DNA from: Pontederia crassipes
Taxonomy: Eukaryota > Streptophyta > Magnoliopsida > Commelinales > Pontederiaceae
Length of the DNA: 64,000 bases
Assembly (NCBI GenBank): GCA_030549335.1
Contig: CM060196.1
Coordinates: 74,360,139-74,424,138, forward strand
Direction: 5' to 3'
In this document: positions 34,386-45,703 of the stretch, one piece after another
Position numbering within the stretch: position 1 is the stretch's first letter
Layout of the letters: the number at the start of each line of letters is the position of its first letter
Program-made: the position numbers and the translations under genes
The notes under the pieces: model-generated
The model's input: only the letters and a program-made list of their open reading frames with translations
Told to the model about the DNA's origin: nothing
Database searches by the model: none

Positions 34386-37300
34386 ATAAAACAAGTTAAC
34401 CCGATAACATAAGTAAAATTCATACATGAATGTACTTATCACTTACTTGAGAAGTGGAGTCGCAGATGCTTGAGAAGCTTGCACATGAGTTTACTTTGAA
34501 CTATGAGACAATATGAACAATAAATACTATACATGAACATCTACTCTACTATGACCAATGATGGAGCCAAGAACTTAGGCTCTGATACCAATTGTAACGC
34601 TCCCAAAATCGCACCTCCCGCCACGTAGGCAGTCAGATTGACCTTGGGAGCGCTACACTACCTAGTGCACTATTGACCTTGATCATTTAACAAAATAGCA
34701 TACGTGATACCAATATAATAATAATTATAATAAAGGACTATAATGCGAAAGTTCAACAGTCGAAATATTATAAGAAAGGACTTTAATGCAGAAGTTCGAT
34801 AGTCAAAGATCAAAGGCATAGTTCACCCATACATGTGATAACAAGATGATAAGAGATCATAAATCTCAAGGAGTTCAGTAAGCGGAATAGCATGATGTTT
34901 ATGAATAACATGAGAATATAAGACTGAATTCAACTAGAGTAAACTTGATGATAAAGTAGTCATGTGTAGCAATCTCCAAGCTCTGTGCCCTCCAAAACCT
35001 CATCAGTTAGCGTTCTCACCTACAAAATCCCATTGCAGGGGAATCGAATACCCATGAGCAAAAAGTCAAGTACAATAGAAATAGACGATGAAATAAGGAT
35101 TAATGATAATAATGAAATCAATGTATCAACCTCTGACAATATCAATGTCTATGCTTTATTCTTTACTATAACTATTCTTTGTCTTTACGTAGCATAATCT
35201 TTACTATATCATGTTCCATGCTTTACTGTACTTTACTTTACTATATTCTATGCTTTACTTTACATTACTCTGCTTTACATTGCTTTACGTTACAGTATCC
35301 TGCTTTACATTACTTTGTTTTACAATACTCTGCTTTACATTGCTTTACATTACATTACTTTACTGTGAGTTGTACTACTTCTTTTACATTACTATAATGT
35401 CCTTAAAGTTAATTGTCCTATGCGAGCTCGATTTTATTAGGTTGAGATCCCAGGGGTGTCTCTCTGAATCTCTAAAGCCAGTAAACCCATAAAGGGAAAA
35501 TGGGTGTATGTTAAAACCTCACCCAGTTCGGAAGGTAGGTGGGAGAATTCATACAATTCAGGAACAGTAATTAATTAAGAAACCTATATGTTCACTTTCT
35601 CTTCAGCTAGATACATGTCCCTCTAGCACAATACAATAATCTCTGGGGGAAGGAGTGTGACCATTGCATCATCATTCATTCGAGATACAGGTGGAAGAAG
35701 ACCTGAAATCTCAGGAATAGTGGTCATTGAAGATAGTAGCTTCGTTGTCCCTCAGCTAACTACCTATCCCTCTTCTGCTTTAACTTTGATCTTTACTTTA
35801 ACTTTGAGGGCGGCACATAGCGATCCCATGTATTTGTCTTTACTTTATTTATCTTTAGTCATCATGAAATCTATGATTTAGAAATCAAACAGAGTGTAAA
35901 TCTCTAGACAATAGAACTCAGCCAGTATAGGTGAACTGGTAGAGTCTCGATTATAATTTGGAATAGGTCAATCCGATTAGATCAAACCGATGGGTCTGAC
36001 TGTCGAACCGGTCGATCGTTCTTGATGGACCGGTCGACCGTTCTTGATGGACCGGTCGATCGTTCCTGATGGACCGGTCGACCGTATTCTTTGTGGGGTA
36101 TCTGTGGATCGATCGATCGTGCACATAGTACCGGCCGATCGATTAATCTAGGATCGGTCGACCGTCCTGGGTGTCGGTCGATCGGTCGTTAGATCATGAA
36201 GATGCGCACTGCGCGTCGGATCGGTGGTTCGGTCGTATGTCCGGTCGGCTGATCATGAAGTCGGACTTGTCTATTGATAGATAGATCGGTCGACCGCCGT
36301 GGTGAGGCCAGTCGACCGATTAATACAAATTCACGGGAGTTCTGTGTGTGGATCGGTCGACCATTGATGTTATCGGTCGATTGGTCTTAACGATAAAATA
36401 GAGCTGTCAAATTTCTTTTGCGATTTCGGCAGCCTTTCGGCCATCATATCATATTGGTATGAATACAAAACATGTAGATAACAATCTCAGGATCATGATG
36501 GACTAATCATGCATATCAAACAATCACTATTTCTTCGTCTAGGGATTTAGAACACTTAGGTACCTTTCCGTTCGAAACTCGCCGGTGAACTGCGCGTCAT
36601 CTGTTGGATCACCGGCCATCCTCGACCGATGGGAAGGGGTGCCTAGTCCTTGTGCACGCCGGGGAGAGGTCGCTAGGTGTCAAGGGTTGTCCGATCGGCC
36701 GCTATTCGTCGTTGAAGTCGCGCCCTGTTTCGTCTCCGGTGCGAGCCGTTCGTCGGACGAGGGAAGAAAATGGAGCGACGGTCGGCTGCTGCTCTCAGAG
36801 TGTCGAAGGGGACGCGAGGGCACCCCTTCGCGTCCTCTTTATAGCCTCGGCCGGCCAAGATGGCCGGCCGATTTCGAGCGGTAATCAGGGGAGGTAAATC
36901 CTCCCCTGGCGGTCGTTTCATCCGTTTCGTTTCTTTTTTTCGAATTCGATTTGAATTCCAATTAAATTCTGAGTTGATTTCCATCAATGACTTTGATTTC
37001 TCCATTGATTTCCTTATGGTGAATGCAGGCGTTACAGTAAGAGCCATATATTCAGCTTTTGTAGAAGAAAGTGCTATCACGCTCTGTCTCTTGCTCATCC
37101 AACTCAGTGCAGCCCAAAATAATATAAAAATATATCCACTAGTGGACCGTCTACTATTAATATCTCCATCCCAATCAACATCTACATGACCTACAATATC
37201 AAGCCTCTTTCCTTTTCTTATACCTTCAATACACAAAGCAAAATCTGAAGTTTCACGAAGGTACCTGAAAACTCTCTTGATAGCATTCCAGTGTTCCTTG

Positions 37301-37755
37301 CCTAGATTAGACATATACCGACTTAAGACTCCCACTGCTTGGACTATGTCTGGACGCGTGCACACCGTGGCATACATCAAGCTGCCCACTGCACTTGCAT
37401 ATGGCACACGATCCATTTCTTCGGCTTCTTCATTCGTCTTCGGACATTGCTCTGCAGAAAGTTTGGTTCCTAAAGACATAAGAGTACCCACTGGCTTGCA
37501 GTCCGACATGTTAAATTTCTTCAACACTTTTTTTATGTACTTCTCCTGTCCTAGCCACAACTTTCGCTTCTGACGATCCCTTTTAATCTGCATACCCAAA
37601 ATAAAATTCGCCGGCCATAAGTCTTTCATCTCAAACTTCTTGATCAACAAACTCCTTGATGATTTGAATATGTCATCGACGGACTCGGAGTAGGAAAAAT
37701 TCGTCCATCTTCTTGAATTACAATGCATTTCCAATAGCACGTAAACTTAGTATTC

Positions 37756-38929
37756 CTTCTTTATCTGCAAACTTTTTTTCACTTCCACGATTCAAACTTA
37801 AAAAATTACAAGATATCCCTTGTCTTTCCTCTTACATAGTCTGTATTCCTGTCCATTCACTCTCCCTTTGGTCGCTGTTTCTCACACGCGCTCCCCGATC
37901 TCAGAATGCACGCTCAACCATTTTTCACACAAATTAGGATACGATAATAAACGGTATAATAGAAGTGTAATATTGGAAAACAAACAAGTATAATACGCGT
38001 ACATTCAGAAAGTGATCATCGTCATGCATCACTTTCCCCCATAATTAAACACACTGTTTTTTCTATGAAATCGAAACAAAATTATGAAACCGAATTCATT
38101 TTGTTATTTTCATTTGAAATAATAAAAAAATATTGAGAATGAAAATTTGATAATGGAAATGATTTGTAGAAAATGTAAATAATGGAAACATAAAATATTA
38201 CCTAAAATAAAAGGTATTGTAACGATTTCATGCAAAAAAAAAGAAAAATAAAAACTCACTATTTGACTGGAAAAGAGAACAGGGAACTGGAGTAAAAATT
38301 ATTGAGAGAGAAATGAAAGAGAAGTAAGGAGAGTCAAAGAATGAGAGTGAATGAGAAAGTAAGGAAAAATAAATAAGATAAAAGAGATAAACAAGAAAGG
38401 AAAAAGATAAAAAGACAATGAAATAAGAAAGACGGGAGAAAATAAAAGAAATAATAAAGAGTAGACAAAAAAGAGAAATAAAAAAGAAAATAAAAAGGAA
38501 AAGACAGCTGTCAGTGCTTTGAACATAGACATATATACGTCCTTGACTTGCACCCAAGAAAAGGAGACAAAAACAGAAAAATATAATTAAGCATACAAAT
38601 TCATATAATAAAATGTTGAGTTAATTATTTAGTTGTATGACCCTTATTTCATCGAGAAAAAAATATTGACTTAATTATTAGTATAGATGTTGTCGTTTAT
38701 GTTACAAGTCATGTTAATCTTAGGGAGACATTACTTAATTATTACTGAAAAAATAAAATATTAATCCATGTTAATTTGGAATCTTGTATAAATGCTTCCA
38801 TCATCTGATTAATTTGTGCATCCACTTTTCCACGTACATTTGACAAGATATCTTCAAGAATCCAAATCCAACTCTCAAGCTTCAATTTCAGGAGAGAGAC
38901 CATGTTGTTGTAGACGAGGACTTCCCCAT
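37756..38929. other. Spacer with a purine-rich strand
   Basis: 38236-38515 is almost entirely A and G on the plus strand, with scattered T and C (for example GAGAGAGAAATGAAAGAGAA). The rest is AT-rich. The open frames on the opposite strand only reflect this bias. Confidence 0.5.
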
Positions 38930-41900
38930 GCACATCCTTTACCTCGAAGAAAAAGACAACGAGGACGACGACGACGTCACCGCCGCCGCGGCAGTGTCGT
39001 TCCTCGGTGAGAAGAGGCTGGAGGAAGTCATCCTCATGACGACCAAGACATGGAATACCAGGCCCTGATGTCCTCGACAAGAATGCCCCAGCCGTTGAAC
39101 CGGCGGACCCTGTCCCAGTTCTTGAACGACACGACCGACCGGGGAACGCCAATGGAGCCCGACTTTTTGAACGACACCGAGGTCCATGTCGTCTATTGCT
39201 GGGTGCCTGACCTCTTGGAACATGGCTTCGTCGCGCATTACACAAGATTCAATCATGGCCTCGAGCTACATGCGGAGCTCGACGTGACGGAGGACTTCTT
39301 CGTAGCAAGGATGGCCTGGAAAGACTCGTTCATCGTTGGCCTCACCATGGCGTTCAACCAGATGCGGCCGGCGCAAGATCTTCTCTAGAAGTGATCGACA
39401 GTCTGTTGGAAATTAAACTTGATTAGCCCATTATGAAGTATATCCAATAAGGCCCACCAAGAAGAAGATCCAATGAGGCCCACAAGAATTATCATTGAAA
39501 ATATCAAGAAAGTTACTAGAGTGTTCTACATAAGTATCTTGTATCTATAAGTGTGGCATGTATTAAAATATTAGGGTGTGTAGAATGTAAATTTAAAATA
39601 GTAGTCTGTAGAAGGGTGTAAAGTAAAAGTGTGTAGAAGTGTGTAAATGTAAAAAATTTTGTGTAGAAAGATCCATGGAGGGCTATAAATAGAGGGGTGC
39701 TCCTTCCATTTGGATCATCAAGTAAGGAATCTAGCCACCTTGTAAAAGTGTTCCCAAGTTAGTGTTTCATTTCTCCTCTTCCATTCTTAGTATTCACCAT
39801 TCTCTTCCTCTTCAAGTTTCTCTTCTAAGTTATCTTCTAATTGTGTTTTCTCCAAATTCTTATAGTCCACCACATCCACCACACTTCCCATTTCCAACAT
39901 AGTGGTATGAGCTAGATATAAGTCTTTCTTGAGTACAAAATGGCTCAAGATATACTTCCATTTCTAGTACCACAACTCATCAAAGATAACTTTGATCATT
40001 GGTGTATCAAGATGAAGGTCTTGCTAGGCTCTTATGATTTATGGGAGATTGTTGAGAAGGGCTACTCCAAGGTGGAGGATGAGGCGACCCTATCCCAAGC
40101 TCAAAGGAAAAAATTGAAGGAGTCGAGGAAGAAAGACAAGAAGGCTCTCTCCCTCATTTACAAAGGTATGGATGATATTACATCCGAGAAAATTTCATGT
40201 GCTACTTTTTCTAAAGAAGCTTGGGAGATTCTTATCAATCTAAACAAAGGAGGAGACAAGGTGAAAAAGGTACGCCTTCAAACACTTCGTGGTGAATTTG
40301 AAGCTTTGCATATGAAAGATTCACAAACAATATCCGATTATTTTTTAAGAGTCCTAGCAATTACTAATCAACTTAAAAGAAATGGTGAAAAGATAGATGA
40401 TGCTAGAATTGTTGAGAAAAATCTTCGTTCTTTGGTGTCTAAATTTGATTATATAGTTGTGGCCATTGAAGAATCAAAAGATATTGATACTATAACTGTA
40501 GAACAACTAATGGGGTCTTTGCTAGCACATGAAGAAAGGTTAAATATGCAGAAAGAAGAATCCATGGAGCAACTACTTCAAGCAAAGTTCACCTTAAAAG
40601 AAGGCAACCAAAGGAGCCAATGTGGTCGCGGTGGTATTCATGGAAGAGGGAGAGGAAGACATGAACAAGGACGACAAGAGAAAAAGGACCAATTCACACA
40701 TAATGCAAGAGGTCGTGGAAGAGGAGGTTACATAAGATCATGTGGAAGAGGAAGGTATGATAAATCTCAAGTAAAATGTTATAATTGCAATAGATATGGC
40801 CACTATGCTTCCAATTGTAGAAATAATTCTCGGCAAGTCGAGGAGAAAGCTAACTATGCAGAAGAAACCAAATACGAGGAGAATCCCACCTTATTGCTAG
40901 CATACAAAGATGCACAAAAGGAAGGGAAGCACACATGGTATCTCAACACCGGTGCAAGCAATCATATGACTGGAGACAAGAGTATGTTCGTGGAACTCGA
41001 TGAGTCGGTAAGTGAAAATATCACATTTGGAGACTCCTCAAAAGTACCGGTAAAAGGTAAAGGTAAAATTCTTATCCAACTCAAGAATGGAAGGCATGAA
41101 TTTATTTCTAATGTTTATTATGGGCCGAATATGAAAAGTAATATCTTAAGTTTAGGCCAACTATTAGAAAAGGGTTATGATATTCATATGAAAGATTATG
41201 ATCTTTCAATAAGAGATCATAGAAATAATTTAATTGCAAAAGTGCCAATGAGTAAAAATAGGATGTTTCTTTTAAACATTCAAAATGATGTTGTCAAATG
41301 TCTAAAAGCATGTTTGAAGGATACATCTTGGCTTTGGCACTTAAGATATGGACATCTAAATTTTGGTGGCCTAAGCTTATTATCTAAAAAGAACATGGTA
41401 AGAGGATTGCGTTCCACTGATCTTCCAAATCAATTATGTGAAGGATGTCTATTTGGAAAACAACATAGAAAGAGCTTTCCTAAGGAATCTTCTACAAGGG
41501 CTAAGAAGCCATTGGAGTTAATACACACCGATATATGCGGGCCTATCAAGCCATCATCTCTTGGAGGAAGTAAGTATTTTCTTCTCTTTATCGATGATTT
41601 CAGTAGAAAAATATGAGTTTATTTCTTAAAAGAAAAATCAGAAGCATTTGATGCTTTTAAGAAATTCAAAGCATGTGTTGAAAAAGAAAGTGGCTTGTAT
41701 ATAAAGGCCTTGAGATCAGATAGAGGTGGAGAGTTCACTTCATATAAATTTAATCAATATTGTGAAGATCATGATATTCACCGCCCACAAACTGTGCCAT
41801 ATTCTCTCTAACAAAATGGCGTCGTGGAACGTAAGAATCGGCACATACTCAATACGACAAGGAGCATGCTGAAGAGCAAGAATATGCTTAAGGAGTTTTG

Positions 41901-44900
41901 GGCCGAAGCTGTGGCTTGTGCAGTCTACATTTCTAATAGGAGTCCTTCTAGAAGTGTATGGAACAAGATTCCTTAAGAGGCATGGAACGGAAGAAAGCCA
42001 GGAGTTGGCCATCTTTGAGTATTTGGAAGCATCGCATACACACATGTTCTAGATCAACACCGAGCCAAATTAGATGACAAGATCGAGAAGTTGATATTTA
42101 TTGGTTATGATTCCTTCTCAAAAGGCTACAAGTTATACAATCCAGACACTAAGAAGATCACAATAAGTCAAGACGTGGACTACGACGAAGAAGGTGCATG
42201 GAATTGGGAAGCCTCTCAAAAGGAAGATTATGAGCTCACACAGTTCGAAGATCAAGATGAAGAATGCCAACAAATGAATGAGCCTTATGTTGCACCTACA
42301 TCATCGCCATCTCTGATATCTCAGCCAGGAACAAGTTCTCGAGTGAGAAGTCTTGAAGAGCTTTATGAGGTAACTCAACCAATTGAAGATCTTACTCTTT
42401 TTTGTCTTTTTGCTGATTGTGAGCCACTAGGATATGAAGAAGCAACTCAAAGTGAGAAATGGAGACAAGCTATGGATGAAGAAATAAGAGCAATTGAGAA
42501 GAATCATACATTGGAGCTCACAACACTACCAGAAGACAAGAAGGCGATAGGAGTGAAATGGGACTACAAGGCGAAAAAGAATGCAATAGGGCAAATAGAG
42601 AAGTTTGAAGCACGTCTAGTTGCAAAGGGCTACAAACAAAAGGCTGGCATCGATTATGATGAGGTATTTGCTCATATTGCTCGACTTGAAACAATAAGAT
42701 TACTCATTTCTCTTGCTGCTCAATTTAAATGGAAAATATATTAAATGGATGTTAAGTCTGCCTTCTTGAATGGTCATCTTGAAGAAGAAGTATATATTGA
42801 ACAACCATCAGGTTATTCTTTTAAGGGGCATGAAGATAAAGTCTTAAGGCTAAATAGAGCATTATATGGTCTAAAGCAAGCTCCAAGAGCGTGGAATAGT
42901 AGAATCGATAAATATTTTCAAGATAATGGCTTTACTAAATGCCCCCATGAATATGCTCTATACACTAAAATAAATGAAAATAAAGATATGCTACTTCTTT
43001 GCTTGTACATGGATGATTTGATTCTCACAGGGAATAATCCAAGTATGATTGAAGATTTTAAGAAGATCATGACACAAGAGTTTGAGATGACAGACATGGG
43101 CTTAATGTCTTATTATCTTGGTATTGAGGTACGTCAAACCGAAGAAGGCATATTTATTTCTCAAGAAACTTATGCAAAAGATATTCTTCGAAAATTCAAG
43201 ATGTTAGATTGCAAACCAGTTAATACACCCATGGAGTGTGGAATCAAGTTATCCAAGAAGGGTTTTGGAGAAAAAGTGGATCCCACACTATATAAGAGTT
43301 TAGTTGGAAGTCTACGTTATTTAACTTGCACAAGACCAGATATTCTATTTGGAGTTGGTCTCATTAGTCACTATATGGAAGCACCCACAAGTGCACATAT
43401 GAAAGTAGCCAAGAGAATTCTTCGTTACTTAAAAGGTACGTTGAATTTTGGTCTACTCTACTCTACATCCAAAGACTTTAAGCTTGTTGGCTATAGCAAT
43501 AGTGATTGGGCTAGAGATATAGATGATCGTAAGAGTACTACTGGTTTTGTCTTCTACATGGGAGATACTGCATTTACTTGGTCATCAAAAAAGCAACCTA
43601 TTGTGGCTATCTCCACTTGTGAAGCAGAATACATAGCTGCTACATCATGCGTATGTCACGCTATATGGTTAAGAAATCTATTAACTATTATGAATATGTC
43701 ACAAGAGGATTCTATAAAGATTCATATGGATAATAAGTCGGCTATTGCATTGGCGAAGAATCCAATTTTTCATGAGAGAAGTAAACACATCGACACAAGA
43801 TTTCATTTTATAAGAGAACACGTGACTAACAAGGAAGTGCTACTAGAATTCACAAGATCCAATGATCAAGTAGCTGACCAAGCCGTTGAAGTACGAAACT
43901 TTCTACAAATTAAGAGGTCTACTTGGTATGGTCAAATCGAGTTTAAGGGGGGCTGTTGGAAATTAAACTTGATTAGCCCATTATGAAGTATATCCAATAA
44001 GGCCCACCAAGAAGAAGATCCAATGAGGCCCACATGAATTATCATTGAAAATATCTAGTAAGTTACTAGAGTGTTCTACATAAATATCTTGTATCTAGAA
44101 GTGTGTCATGTATTAAATTATTAGGGTGCGTAAAAGAATGTAAATTTAAAATAGTAATGTGTAGAAGGGTGTAAAGTAAAAGTGTGTAGAAGTGTGTAAA
44201 TGTAAAAAAACTTATGTGTAGAAAGATCCATGGAGGGCTATAAATAGAGGGGTGCTCCTTCCATTTGGATCATCAAGTAAGGAAGCTAGCCACCTTGTAA
44301 AAGTGTTCCCAAATTAGTGTTTCATTTCTCCTCTTCCATTCTTAGTATTTACCATTCTCTTCCTCTTCAAGTTTCTCTTCTAAGTTATCTTCTAATTGTG
44401 TTTTCTCCAAATTCTTATAGTCCACCACATCCACCACACTTCCCATTTCCAACACAGTCCGAAGAAGAGACTCAAGTACCCAATGCAACTATTCAGTTTG
44501 CCCCATGATGCCCGGCATATGAACATTAAGAGGAACATCGAGGTCGGGCGGGCGATCGCATCTTTAGCGTACGCCGGCGTAGCGTTGGGTTGGGAGGTGC
44601 GGCTTCTCAGCCCCTCTTTAGGTTATCAGACGTTGAAGCACCTCATGGGTCTGACAACTTATGTAGAACTGGAAAATGAGAGGTCAGTGGCAGCTCTCCT
44701 CGTCTTCCCGGCTTTGGCTGATCCTGCCGCCGATGATCACGTGAGCATCCTTGAGATCAAGAACAAAATTGTCAAGCTTTTTAACGACGGGATCTAGTGG
44801 ATGGGAGGGCCAAACTTAGTTCATCAATCCATGGAACCTTCTGATTGGTACGATCGGACCTTGGCGTCATTGGAGACACCGGAGGGCAACGAATACGTGG

Positions 44901-45330
44901 CACTGAGCAGAATGCGCCCTGCGTTGACCGTCTGAAGCTTCAAGTACGAACACGATGCAACGCTGAGGCAAGTGCTGAGATCAAGATTTAGCGCCACGGT
45001 GAACCAATTCGACAAGAACTACAACATGGGCACCATGCAGTTCCAGGAGTTCGTATTGCGATGCTGGCCGGACACTCCGGTAGGGAACGACATCCTCCGT
45101 CGCCGACGTGCATGCTTCCCCCATGGCGTGCTCCCGTGGACTCTAGTGGTGAACGTGTTCTTCTTCGTAAATAGGGTCGAGGGATATGAGATCGGACTCT
45201 ACTCCTTGGTGCGAAACAGATAGTATTTTGCACCTGCCATTGAGGCCGGTACTGATGCTCCGAATGGTTGGCTATGGAACAATACCACGATGTCATTCTA
45301 CCGGCAGTGCCAATCTCGCACGGTACTTAA
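38930..45330 (+). pseudogene. Nitroreductase-family (SagB-like) gene, split by a Copia element
   Basis: These are FMN-dependent oxidoreductases with two fused nitroreductase domains, common in bacteria and present in some plants. Left of the insertion: HGFVAHYTRFNHGLELHAEL (family G-V-(Y/A)-HY-x6-LELRA) and DSFIVGLTMAF. Right of it: RLKYPMQLF, NIEVGRAIASLAYAGVALGW, LKHLMGL, then the second domain LRQVLRSRFSATVNQFD (family R-x-RRS-A-x2-FD), VNVFFFVNRVEGYEIGLYSL (family V-HRVEGL-x-GLY-L-R). The Copia element at 39404-44454 sits between GLTxxF and KYP, with CAGTC duplicated. Several stops remain elsewhere (e.g. after FNDGI, RPALTV and SLVRNR). Coding-like sequence begins about 38930, but the true start is not visible. 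Plant substrate unknown. Confidence 0.68.
39404..44454 (+). mobile_element. Copia LTR retrotransposon, nearly whole
   Basis: LTRs at 39404-39899 (496 bp) and 43954-44454 (501 bp) begin TGTTGGAAATTAAACTTGAT, end TTTCCAACA and differ at roughly 15 positions. TSD CAGTC at 39399-39403 and 44455-44459. A primer site TGGTATGAGC (Met-tRNA type) follows the 5' LTR and a purine tract AAGGGGGG precedes the 3' LTR. Parts in Copia order: gag from 39940 with a [14 protein letters not shown] knuckle (about 40775), protease ([11 protein letters not shown], about 40950), integrase (about 41300-42050), reverse transcriptase (about 42470-43200, YMDDLILTG) and RNase H (about 43480-43900). It has only a few breaks and is young. 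It lies in the nitroreductase-like gene. Confidence 0.95.
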
Positions 45331-45703
45331 ACATATATGTATCTTGTTGGTCATTTTATACATATCTTGTTAATATACATATATACATGTACGTATGCAG
45401 CCACAGCTTAACACTTCGGAGGGAAGCTCTTCATTTGTTGAGGTATCTTATTCATCTTACTTCGTACTTTTTATATGTGTAATGTTCACATACGTATCCA
45501 TTTATGCATGCATGTAGCAGCAGAAGCAGTTTAGTAAAAGCGTTTTTCTGGTCGCGATGGTTGCACCATTCAAGACTGTCAGCCGACACAATCCTTGCAT
45601 GTAGACAAGGCAGCTCTAAGAGGTCGGGTTTCTAGGCGTTTCAATGGCTATTGAAGCCCAAGCCCTGGATCTCTCGGCTTCTGCAATTAAGACGCAGGAT
45701 TAC
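45331..45703. other. Region 3' of the nitroreductase-like exon
   Basis: About 370 bp, possibly intron or later exon of the nitroreductase-like gene (coding-like bits near 45400-45440), ending at a Gypsy LTR remnant. No clear match. Confidence 0.3.

Larger units (their letters stand above)
26595..37036 (-). mobile_element. Ty3/Gypsy chromovirus, Tekay/Del-like, complete with both LTRs
   Basis: Long LTRs at 26595-29079 (2485 bp) and 34593-37036 (2444 bp) begin TGTAACGC and end GGCGTTACA. A 5-bp duplication GTAAG flanks the whole (26590-26594 and 37037-37041). The primer site TGGTATCAGAGCC is next to the 5' LTR at about 34590. Parts on the minus strand: gag about 33670-32570 with CCHC knuckles, protease about 32540-32330, reverse transcriptase about 32100-31350 (FVDDILIYS), RNase H about 31060-30770, integrase about 30320-29360, chromodomain about 29280-29115. 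The interior is broken at several places. A hand count of the first ~300 LTR bases gives about 11 differences, suggesting an age of one to a few million years. It is inserted in the Copia relic. Confidence 0.93.
25791..37755 (-). mobile_element. Copia element relic (TNT1/Tork-like) carrying a nested Tekay element
   Basis: Part of a minus-strand Copia pol lies at 37740-37042: the C-terminal reverse transcriptase and the start of RNase H, recognised by FILGMQIKRDR, CKPVGTLMS, CTRPDIVQAVGV and KAEYMALT. The rest of RNase H follows on the far side of the Gypsy insertion at 26589-26375 (EAIWLRRLCLELGF, RTKHIDIQYHFI). A probable 3' LTR is at about 25791-26110. The 5' half and 5' LTR are missing, so the element is broken. 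It lies against the nitroreductase fragment at 25790. Confidence 0.8.

Noticed and set aside
36673-37740. 355-residue minus frame as one protein
   Set aside because: It runs from Copia pol straight into the Tekay LTR, so the join is an accident of the nested insertion.
38228-38557. Phe/Leu/Ser-rich minus-strand open frame
   Set aside because: Complement of the purine-only strand; composition artefact.
44396-44797. UDP-glycosyltransferase or sieve-element-occlusion gene
   Set aside because: First considered from the alternating hydrophobic stretch; the later FVNRVEGYEIGLY and RSRFSATVNQFD motifs fit nitroreductases and not those families.
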